Below, in pieces: positions 17,935 through 26,200 of a stretch of 64,000 nt of DNA. The first letter of the stretch is position 1. Every line of letters begins with the position of its first letter. The stretch comes from Pseudomonadota bacterium. Its GTDB lineage: Bacteria; Verrucomicrobiota; Verrucomicrobiia; Limisphaerales; SXTU01. The notes under the pieces were generated by a model. That model saw nothing but the letters and a program-made list of their open reading frames with translations, had not been told where the DNA came from and searched no databases. The DNA is taken from the NCBI GenBank assembly GCA_009922615.1, contig RFVF01000020.1, positions 1 to 64,000 of the forward strand, given 5' to 3'. The position numbers were made by a program, and so were the translations under genes.

Positions 17935-19518
17935 TCACTCCAACCCATACCGCTCGATCCAAGCCTGCGGAATGGTCCCGAAGCTCAGGAGCCAGTCGTT
18001 GAACCGTTGCAGGCTCCAGCCGCGCCCCACCACGAGCCGTTGACGCAGCCGCTCGTTCTCCAACCGCCCGAGCCAGTAGCTCATCGGCACCGTGGGCGAG
18101 GCGGAATACCAGTTGATCTCGGCCTCGCTCCGCGCCTTGGTAAAGCCCAGATGTTTTCGCAGGTGCGCGGCGGCTTGCTCGTAACTGTAGCGGCCGGTCT
18201 GGAGGCGTAGGTCCACTAGGATACGATGCACGCGCCAGAGGGCGTCGTGGAGTTGCTGGACCTTCAGCCACGGCGTGCGGTCAATGCGGAGGTCCACCAT
18301 CATTTGCTCGCACCAGAGCGTCCAGCCCTCGTAGAAAACGGCGTGGGCGAAGAGCCGACGCCACTTGCGCGGGTGGCGGTTCGCCGTGACGAACTGAAGA
18401 TGATGCCCCGGATACGCCTCGTGCGCGGCGGTGAGGCTCAAGCCGAAGTGCTGCTGCCGCTCCGCGAGCTTCTCGGCCTCGGTCGTCTTGGTGAGGCTGA
18501 GGTCGTTGACCCAAAAGATGCCGCGCTGTCTCTTCTCAAATGCACCGGGCGAGGAATAAGCCGCCGTCGGATACAAGTGTCGCATGAACTCCGGCACGAG
18601 CCGCACCTGAAGTTCATCGCCCTTCGGAAACGTCACCGCCTTGGCCGTGCGGAACCCGTCTGCCACGCGCTGCGTCTCCGCCCGATACACGGCCGGCAAG
18701 TCTGCTCCGGGGTTCCACTGGGCACGCGCGTCGGAAATGATTTCTTCCACTGAACGGTCTTTGCCAAACTGCTTGCATGCCGCGTCCAGCAACGCGCCAA
18801 TACGCTGCGCTTCGCCGAGCGCGAGTGATTCAATCTCCGCCAGTGTGTAGTCCAAGCCGACCTGCTCTCGCACGCGCCGCTGCGTCGCCTCCGCGCCGAT
18901 GGCGAAGGAGCCTTCCGGCGCAAGCGGGCGTTTCATGACGGCGTCATGATAGGTCTGCGTGGCGCGGCGCGCGGCGGCGGTGGCGGGTTGTTTCAAAAAC
19001 GTGTCCACCGCATCAAAAAGCGACGAGGCTCCGGCGAAAGTCTGCTGCATCACCTTGCGCCACACGCGCTCGGGGCGCGTGACCACCGCTGCGCCCTCGG
19101 CCAGAAAACGCGGCGTCTCGCGAAGGACGCCAAGAATGTTCTCACGAGCGCGCGCAGGCTCGTCATCGCCGCGCTGAAGTTCGTGCTGCAACAGGTTCAG
19201 CACGGCATCAATGCCATCAGGCTCCAACGTATGACGACCGCGCGCGAAGTCTTCGCACTCTTTGTTGAGCATGGCACGCAAGGCGAGCCGGTCGAGGTGC
19301 TGCTCGCTGGACAATTCGCGCGGATTGAGCGCGTCAAGCGATGCAAGCGTCTGCCGCCGCCGCTTCTCCTGCCGTTGCGAGTGCGCAAGGGTGGCACGGC
19401 CCAGCTTGCCTTCGCCAGTGCTCAGGCCAGTGTGGTTGGCCCAGACCGGATTGTCAGCCAAGGCGGATTCAAAGTAGCGGTCGAGGAGGCCCTCGAAATT
19501 GCGTTGTGTTGCGTTCAT
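17935..19518 (-). CDS. DUF885 family metallopeptidase-like protein
   Basis: The ATG at 19518 gives 527 residues with no signal peptide. The DUF885 signature HEAYPGHHLQFV (about residue 375) carries the zinc-site HExxxGH, and FYEGWTLWCEQMM supplies the downstream glutamate. The family resembles M32-type carboxypeptidases in fold and is presumed peptidase; no substrate is known for this clade. It diverges from the ketosynthase gene across only 41 bases, which must hold both promoters. Confidence 0.87.
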   Translation of the reverse strand: MNATQRNFEGLLDRYFESALADNPVWANHTGLSTGEGKLGRATLAHSQRQEKRRRQTLASLDALNPRELSSEQHLDRLALRAMLNKECEDFARGRHTLEPDGIDAVLNLLQHELQRGDDEPARARENILGVLRETPRFLAEGAAVVTRPERVWRKVMQQTFAGASSLFDAVDTFLKQPATAAARRATQTYHDAVMKRPLAPEGSFAIGAEATQRRVREQVGLDYTLAEIESLALGEAQRIGALLDAACKQFGKDRSVEEIISDARAQWNPGADLPAVYRAETQRVADGFRTAKAVTFPKGDELQVRLVPEFMRHLYPTAAYSSPGAFEKRQRGIFWVNDLSLTKTTEAEKLAERQQHFGLSLTAAHEAYPGHHLQFVTANRHPRKWRRLFAHAVFYEGWTLWCEQMMVDLRIDRTPWLKVQQLHDALWRVHRILVDLRLQTGRYSYEQAAAHLRKHLGFTKARSEAEINWYSASPTVPMSYWLGRLENERLRQRLVVGRGWSLQRFNDWLLSFGTIPQAWIERYGLE

Positions 19519-19559
19519 CGCGCGCGATTGAAACGGAATTACGTGCAAAAGGGAACGTT

Positions 19560-20819
19560 ATGGTTTACCTGTCCGCCCCGCGCGTGAACCCGCCGCTGCT
19601 CCATAGCCTGCTCCGAGAAAGCCCCGTCGTCGTGACGGGCATGGGCGTATTTTGCGGCGCGGGCGCGAGCGTTCGCGAACTTTGGGCAACCGTGCTGCAC
19701 GGCGAGTCGCCAGCGGTTTGGCTGCCCGACCACCTGTCGCCATCCGGCCACCGCATCGCTGCGGTTCGTGCCACCGAGCCGCCGGTTACGCGGCTCACGC
19801 GCAAAATGGACCGCAGTGCGCAACTGGCCTACGCCGCTGCGGCCGAGGCTTGGCACGCAGCTCAATTAGATCTCCGACCCGTTGCGCCCGAACGCATCGG
19901 GGTCTTCGTCGGCACATCGCGCGGCGCGGTGGGCAAACTCGCAGAGTGCGTAGTCACTCCGAATCTCCCGCGCGCCCGGCCGTCCGATGCCGCGCATTGC
20001 TCGCTCGCAAACATCAGCGGGATGCTTTCACTCGCGTTCCCCGCGCACGGCCCGGCGTTGACAGTCTCCGCGACCTGCGCGTCCGGCGCGGCGGCGATCG
20101 TGGTGGCGGCCCAGCAAATTCTTCTCGGTGAAGTGGACGTCGCCCTCGCCGGTGGCGCGGAAGCTCCGTTGAACCCGATCGTCATCGCGCAACTGCACGC
20201 CACCGGCATCCTCGGTCACGCGACCGATCCGCACCTGACCTGCAAGCCCTTTGACACCGCGCGCAACGGCATCGTCCTCGGCGAAGGCGCGGGCTTCCTC
20301 GTTTTGGAATCGCAGGCGTCCGCGCTTCGCCGCAGTGCCAGCTGTTTGGCGCGCTTGACCGGCTGGGCGCTGGCCGCAGAGGGCAGCGAGCGCGTGGGCA
20401 TGGATCGAACCGGTGCGAGTTTGAGCCGCGTCATCACGGAGTCACTCCGCATGGCAGAGATTACGCCCACGCAACTCGGCTACCTCAACGCGCACGGCAC
20501 GGGCACGGTGCTCAATGATCTCGCCGAGGCCAACGCGCTCGGCCTGGCGTTGGGCGAAGCAGTGGCGAACATCCCGTGTTCCTCGACCAAGGCCGTAACG
20601 GGTCATTGCCTCGGCGCATCCGCCGCGCTCGAAGCGGTGATTGCGATGCTGGCGATGAAGGAGGGAATTCTGCCCGGCACCGTGAATTGCCGAGAGTTGG
20701 ATCGCGAAGCGAACTTGAACGTGCTCCAGGCGGCCCAGACGGTGCAGGTAAATTCTGTGCTGTCCATCTCCGCCGGCTTCTGGGGTAACCAAGCGGCGCT
20801 GGTGTTTCAGGCGGTTTGA
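19560..20819 (+). CDS. Stand-alone beta-ketoacyl-ACP synthase (KAS II/PKS-like)
   Basis: The ATG at 19560 gives 419 residues of the thiolase-fold ketosynthase. The Cys-His-His triad is intact: SATCASGAAA, NAHGTGTVLND, and STKAVTGHCLGASA. HGTGTxxND is more like polyketide or aryl-polyene ketosynthases than housekeeping FabF (usually HGTSTxxGD). It performs decarboxylative Claisen condensation on an acyl carrier protein. No ACP, ketoreductase or dehydratase is adjacent, so its pathway is unclear. Its last 13 bases overlap the convergent LAB_N gene. Confidence 0.85.
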   Translation: MVYLSAPRVNPPLLHSLLRESPVVVTGMGVFCGAGASVRELWATVLHGESPAVWLPDHLSPSGHRIAAVRATEPPVTRLTRKMDRSAQLAYAAAAEAWHAAQLDLRPVAPERIGVFVGTSRGAVGKLAECVVTPNLPRARPSDAAHCSLANISGMLSLAFPAHGPALTVSATCASGAAAIVVAAQQILLGEVDVALAGGAEAPLNPIVIAQLHATGILGHATDPHLTCKPFDTARNGIVLGEGAGFLVLESQASALRRSASCLARLTGWALAAEGSERVGMDRTGASLSRVITESLRMAEITPTQLGYLNAHGTGTVLNDLAEANALGLALGEAVANIPCSSTKAVTGHCLGASAALEAVIAMLAMKEGILPGTVNCRELDREANLNVLQAAQTVQVNSVLSISAGFWGNQAALVFQAV

Positions 20820-21211
20820 CCGGCGGTCTTTGCTTTCAATGCCGCGCCGCAGCTCGCGCAAAAGTTCGCCTGCGGTGGGCAGTTCACCTCGCACACCGGA
20901 CAAAGCGTGTGCGCTTCTTTGTGGCGGCGGTGGATGATAAGATTGCGGATATAGGGAATCCACGAGAAGAGATTCGCGAAGATGAAGACGGAGTCCTTGC
21001 GATAGAACGCGTAGGAGAGGAGCAGCAGCGAACCGCTCAGGCTCAACCACCAGAACGCCTGTGGCACCACGACTTGTTTGCGCTTTTCCGTGGCGTGCCA
21101 TTGCACGATGAAGCGCGAGAAGAACACGACGTTGCCCAGCCAGCCGACAAGCTTCCAGACGTGCCACTCGATGCCGAGAAACTTCCCGCCCGGGAAGAAA
21201 ATTGAGTCCAT
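20807..21211 (-). CDS. LAB_N membrane protein with C-terminal zinc ribbon
   Basis: The ATG at 21211 gives 134 residues. Residues 10-95 match the lipid A biosynthesis N-terminal (LAB_N) domain: WKLVGWLGNVVFFSRFIVQW, PQAFWWLSLSGSLLLLSYAF and FANLFSWIPYIRNL, with about three membrane helices. It ends with a zinc-ribbon-like CPVCEVNCPPQANFCASCG, two paired cysteine knuckles. LAB_N alone is usually joined to or near glycosyltransferases or lipid A enzymes; here it stands alone with a cytoplasmic-type zinc ribbon added. Function unknown. Confidence 0.8.
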   Translation of the reverse strand: MDSIFFPGGKFLGIEWHVWKLVGWLGNVVFFSRFIVQWHATEKRKQVVVPQAFWWLSLSGSLLLLSYAFYRKDSVFIFANLFSWIPYIRNLIIHRRHKEAHTLCPVCEVNCPPQANFCASCGAALKAKTAGQTA

Positions 21212-21306
21212 GGCGTGCAGGGTAAACTCGTCGCTGTCAGTTGAGAAGGCCAAGGATTGGCGTCCGGACAGTTGCGGTTGGCTCCGCGAACTCACAGACT
21301 GCACGC

Positions 21307-22308
21307 ATGAATGTGAAACGACCGCGTATCGCGGTCACGATGGGCGATCCCGCCGGCGTCGGGCCGGAGCTGTGCCTGCGTCTGCTCGCCGATGCGGCGA
21401 TCACGCGCGAATGCGTGCCGGTCGTGTTCGGCGACGCAGGCGTGCTGCGCCGGGTGGCCGAGTGGATTGGGCTGGTGTTCAGGGCGCGGGTGATTTTGCC
21501 GGCTGAGTGGCAGGCAGGCTTCGCGGATTTGCGCGAGCCGGCTGTGCTGGATTTGCAATGCCTTGCCGCCGATACCGTGACGCCCGGCCACGTGGACGCG
21601 CGCTGTGGCGACGCCGCGTTTCGCTACGTGCACGCAGCGATTGATGCAGGCAAGCGCGGCGAAGTCGCCGCCGTCACGACCGCGCCGATCAACAAGACGG
21701 CGTTGCACGCGGCCGGCCACATGTATCCCGGCCACACCGAGATTTTTGCTGAACGAATGGCCGCCGCCCGCTCGTGCATGGCATTCTTCTCCGATGATTT
21801 GATTTGCAGCCTCGTGACCGTGCATGTCGGTTACGCCGAAGTGCCTGCGCTCCTGGAATCCAGACGCATCCTCGACGTGATTGAGCTGACCGCCGACGCG
21901 GTGCGCCGCGTGCGCGGTCGCGAGCCGAAGCTGCTCGTCTGCGGCTTGAATCCTCACGCGGGCGAAAGCGGGATGTTCGGCCAGCGCGAAGAGGAGCTCG
22001 CCGTGCAGCCCGCTGTGCTTGCGGCGCAACAACGCGGATTGAACGTGACGGGGCCTGTGCCGCCGGACACGGCTTTCACACCCGCGCGGCGCAAACAGTT
22101 CGATGCCGTGGTCTGCCTGTATCACGACCAGGCGCTGATCCCGGTGAAGGCGCTTGCGTTTGACTCCGCCGTGAACACCACGCTCGGTCTGCCCGTGCCG
22201 CGCACCAGCGTGGACCACGGCACCGCCTTCGACATCGCGTGGCAAGGTGTTGCGAGTCCTGGCAGCCTCTTTTCCGCCGTGCGACTCGCCGCGAAGCTCG
22301 CGCAGTAA
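21307..22308 (+). CDS. pdxA: 4-hydroxythreonine-4-phosphate dehydrogenase
   Basis: The ATG at 21307 gives 333 residues starting just before IAVTMGDPAGVGPE, the invariant PdxA opening. Further signatures are TTAPINKTALHAAGH, GHTEIFAERM, GLNPHAGESGMFG and CLYHDQALIPVK with a metal-ligand histidine, then TSVDHGTAFDIA. It oxidises 4-phosphohydroxy-L-threonine in pyridoxal phosphate synthesis and needs a divalent metal and NAD. The mutM gene follows 27 bases later on the same strand. Confidence 0.95.
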   Translation: MNVKRPRIAVTMGDPAGVGPELCLRLLADAAITRECVPVVFGDAGVLRRVAEWIGLVFRARVILPAEWQAGFADLREPAVLDLQCLAADTVTPGHVDARCGDAAFRYVHAAIDAGKRGEVAAVTTAPINKTALHAAGHMYPGHTEIFAERMAAARSCMAFFSDDLICSLVTVHVGYAEVPALLESRRILDVIELTADAVRRVRGREPKLLVCGLNPHAGESGMFGQREEELAVQPAVLAAQQRGLNVTGPVPPDTAFTPARRKQFDAVVCLYHDQALIPVKALAFDSAVNTTLGLPVPRTSVDHGTAFDIAWQGVASPGSLFSAVRLAAKLAQ

Positions 22309-22335
22309 AGCAGGCGTCCCAACCGAGTATTCCCC

Positions 22336-23187
22336 GTGCCAGAATTGCCCGAAGTCGAAGTGCTCGTGCGTCATCTCGCGCCGGCCTTATGCCATAAAGT
22401 CATTCGCAGTGTGCTGGTCCGGAAGACGAAGGTGTGCCGACCCACGACCGAAAGCGAGCTGCACGCCGCGCTCGTCGGCGCGTGCTTCAAAAGCGTCACG
22501 CGGCGCGGGAAGTATCTGGTGTTCACTCTGCGTCGGCCGGGCAGGGCAGGGGAGGTCAGCGTCATCGGGCATCTAGGCATGACGGGGCGAATGTTTCTCC
22601 TGCCGAAGGGCGCGCCGCTGCCGAAGCATGCCGTCGTGGTGCTGGACATGGGCACGACGAACTTCGTGTATGAAGACCCACGCCAGTTCGGGCGGTTTAC
22701 GCTGGACGACTCTGCGCTGCACGCGCTCGGACCGGAGCCGTGGGATGAAGCATTTTCCGTCGCCGCCTTTCGGACCGCACTCTGCCGCTCCGCCCAGGCT
22801 GTGAAGGTGAAACTGCTGGATCAATCGCTCGTAGCGGGGATCGGTAACATCTACGCGAGTGAAGCGCTATTCCGCGCGGGAGTGTCGCCGAAGCGCGCGG
22901 CGCGCCGGGTGAAGGCGGAGGAAGTCGCGCGCTTGCATGCGACCATCCGCGAGGTGCTAACCGAGGCCATCGAATGTGGCAGCACCATCCCGCTGGACTT
23001 CGCGGGTGGCGGGCTACGCGACGGGTTGTTTTACTACGGGGCGGTCGAGGGAAACTCGCAGTTCTACCAAGAGCGGCTGTGCGTTTACGACCGTGCGGGC
23101 CAGCCGTGTGTGAACTGTGCCGCCCCCATCAAGCGCATGGTTCAGGCGGCGCGTAGCACGTTCTTTTGCCCGAGGTGCCAGCGGTGA
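22336..23187 (+). CDS. mutM: Formamidopyrimidine-DNA glycosylase
   Basis: The start is GTG 22336, required because the catalytic proline must be residue 2 (MPELPEVE). The 283-residue protein has the catalytic Pro2/Glu3, the helix-two-turn-helix LLDQSLVAGIGNIYASEALF, and a C-terminal zinc finger (CVNC and CPRC). The residues before the last pair read RMVQAARSTFFCPRCQR, as in Fpg. It excises oxidised purines such as 8-oxoguanine and nicks the strand. It lies 27 bases after pdxA and probably shares its transcript. Confidence 0.95.
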   Translation: MPELPEVEVLVRHLAPALCHKVIRSVLVRKTKVCRPTTESELHAALVGACFKSVTRRGKYLVFTLRRPGRAGEVSVIGHLGMTGRMFLLPKGAPLPKHAVVVLDMGTTNFVYEDPRQFGRFTLDDSALHALGPEPWDEAFSVAAFRTALCRSAQAVKVKLLDQSLVAGIGNIYASEALFRAGVSPKRAARRVKAEEVARLHATIREVLTEAIECGSTIPLDFAGGGLRDGLFYYGAVEGNSQFYQERLCVYDRAGQPCVNCAAPIKRMVQAARSTFFCPRCQR

Positions 23188-23193
23188 AGTCCC

Positions 23194-23216
23194 GTGCCGG
23201 CGAGTTGCAGTCGCCG
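23194..23216. repeat. REP-like palindrome GTGCCGGCGAGTTGCAGTCG
   Basis: The 23-base sequence directly after mutM contains GGCGA...TCGCC around a GTTGCAG core. It matches one half of the larger double palindrome inside the giant gene at 30521-30590 (GTGCCGGCG ends, GACTGCAAGTCGCC core). It sits between convergent genes, where such elements may also act as bidirectional 3' structures. Confidence 0.6.
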
Positions 23217-23229
23217 CTTGGCGGGTTGG

Positions 23230-26200
23230 TCACGCCGCCCGGCGCTGGGCGAAGACGGCCACGGCAATCCACAGTGCGAGGAACGCGCCGAGTGTCAGCA
23301 CGATGGGTTTGAGCCAGCCGCCAGCCTTCAAATTCCGCGCGGTGAACTCGACGGTCATCGGCTTGTTCACCTCGGTTTGGAGGACTTGCGTGAATGCGTG
23401 GCGCTGGCCTCGCAGAGGGAGGTTCACGCGCAGCGGTTGCACAGTCGCCACGGTCACTTCCTGCGCCTTCTGGAGCTTCTCCAACTGCTGCTCGGCGGCA
23501 CCGGTGTCGTAGGTCAACGCGTTGGCACCTTTTCCAGCTTCGAAGAAGCCGTCGGCTTGCCCGCCGAACTTCGTTGCATTGTCCAACGAATAAGCCTGCT
23601 GCGCCTGCACCAAGTTGCTTGCCTGCGATTGGCGCAGTTGCTTCTCCACTTCCTTCAACTGCCGGAAGTCGTCCCCGTCGCCGTCTTTGCCGGCCTTCCA
23701 GTCTGGCCCACCGCGATTGCCTTGCGGGTTTGCGCTGCGCTTGTAGTTGAACCACTCGTTGTTCGCCTCGTTGAGTTTGCCGGAGGAGAGCAGGCTGCTG
23801 AGTTTGCTCAGACTCGATTTGGATTCGTTGTCACGCACCTCCTTGTTCCTTGCCTCCTGGCGCGAGTAATCCGTGGCCGAGTAGTTCACCGTCACCACCG
23901 GCGCACCACTGGTGTCGCGGCCCATCGTGCCGGCGAACTCCGTGTATTCGTAGTCGGGCGGCAACAGCAGTTCCCACCGGGCGTTCTTCAGCGGCACGTC
24001 GAACTTCGGCGAAGCGAAGGCCACGTTGCCCTGGCGCTTGGGGAACTTGTCTGCCGCCACGTAGGTGAACTCAATCGGCAGCGCCGCGTCGCCGCCGGCC
24101 TGCTCCATCGGCAGAAGCAGCTTGCCGCCCTGTTTGGTCGGTCGCACCGGCTGGCCGTTGACGAACGCGCTCCACACGATTGCGCCTGTCGGCAGCTCTA
24201 CTTCGAGGAACTGCCGCCCGTTGTTGCGCACAGATAGCGACACCTCCGTCATCATCTGCCCGTCGTCGGCCACGACCGTCGTGAGCCGCGCGCTGTCCAC
24301 CAGCGCCTGCAACACCGCCGCCTCCGCGAAGCGCTGCGGTGTCACCGCCAGCTTCCAGCCGGGCCGCAAGTAACGCCACGCCAGCACGACTTGCTCGCCC
24401 TTCGCGCCGCTCGCGTGGGCCGACGCCCATTCGGGCAGCTCTCGCGCATCAATCCGCACCAGCTCCGTGCTCGCGGACTTCTCCGAGACTTGCAACGGCG
24501 GCTTGGCCAGGATGGCCACGGTGCCCGTCTCGCGCTCGACGCCCACGGCCTCGACCGCCGGCACGTCCACGGGGGCGGCGGACTTCGCGACGCGCGGCTG
24601 CTCCCACGTCACCACGAACGTGTGCTGGCCGCGCAGTTTGTTCTGCAATTCCACGCGCCACACTTCGCCGGTCTGGTCGCGCCGGCGGATGTTGGGGCCG
24701 GTGATGTCCACGTTCGTCACGGTCAGCGGAATCTTCAGCCGGAACTCCTTCACCGGCGCATTCGCGATGTCCAACCGCACCAGCGCGCGCCCGCTCACGA
24801 GCGTCTCGCTCACGCTGATGAGATTCACCACTTCGGCGCGCACCCACGACTCAAGCTGCTCCGTTGCCACGGACAGCTTCCACACGGCAGCGGGCGTCGG
24901 GTCGGGGGAAAGGAACTTGAAGGCCAACGTGGCTTGCTCACTCAGCCCTTTGTAAATGCCGACCGGTGTCGAGGCGGCAGGAATCTCGCTCAAGCCGTCG
25001 AAGCTCTCGGTCTTCACCGAGAGGCCCGCCTCGGTGGAAACGGAGACGAAGCCGTTCAGCTTGTGGACGCCCAGCGGATGCACCGCCGGCACCGCGAAGG
25101 TCTTGGGCGCTTCCTTCACCGTCTGCGCCAGCACTACCAGCAGCGAGACTTGGCCCTGCGTGCGTTCGCGAAGTGGCACTTCCAGCACGCGCACACCGGC
25201 GTCGGTCTTCTCGGTCCAGTTGTTGATGGGCATGAGCGCGCTGCCCTTGGCGCGCAACGTGGCGTCCACGTAGGCGACGGTTTCGATCCGCCAGCCCACA
25301 GGAATCTGCGCGCGGAGCTGGAAGATGCCAGCCTTCTTCACGGTGTAACTCACTTCGGCGGCGAGCCGCAGCTCCTCCGCGCCGAGGCGCATGCGCTGCA
25401 TCACCACGGCCTCGACCTGCGGCTGCACCGCCTCGGCCTTCACCGTGAGAGCGAAGGTGCTGCGCAGGTAGCGGAACGCGCTGACAAGGTCGGTGTGGTT
25501 GAGCTTGCTGGCGCGGTTGAACTCCGCGAGGTCCACGCGCTGCAAGTCATCCGCCGTCTCGACGGCCAGGCTCGTCTCCTCCGCGCCGCGCACGGCCACG
25601 AGGCCCGCCTCGCGCCGCACGTCCTGCACGACGGGCACCTCGACCTTCACCGTCGCGGGCAGTGTGGGGAGCGGCTTCTCCGTCTCAATGGTCAATCGCC
25701 AGTTCGCGCTCATGCCCTTGAGCAAGTCCACGGAGAGAATTTCCGTGCCGCCCTCGGTCATGAGTTCCCACGTGCGGATGCCCTCGCCCTCGACGCGCAG
25801 GAGCCGTTGCCCGACGGGCAGGCGGACCTTGGCCTGGCGCAGTTCGCCCTGCGCGATTTGGTAGTCCACCACCGCGCGTGAGTTCACCACGCCGCCGCCG
25901 ACGGTCACGAGCGTGGCGGTCTGCGCGAAGACGGTGGCCTCCATCTCGGCAAGGCGTTTCATGCGCGGCGTCCAAGCGAGGTCCACGCGGTCGGTGCTGC
26001 CGATGATGGCCTCGACGCGCGTCTGCTTGCCGGCGGGCGTGCGCTTGAAGGCCACGGCGCTGGGGAACTCGACATCCGCGTCCTGCTCGTCAATAAGCGC
26101 GGTGAACTGGCTGGCCAAAGCCGGCGGCAGGCCGAAGCCGAGCCGGCGCTTGGTGACATCGCCATCGAGGCGGACGAACAGTTTTAGCTCCACCGTGACC

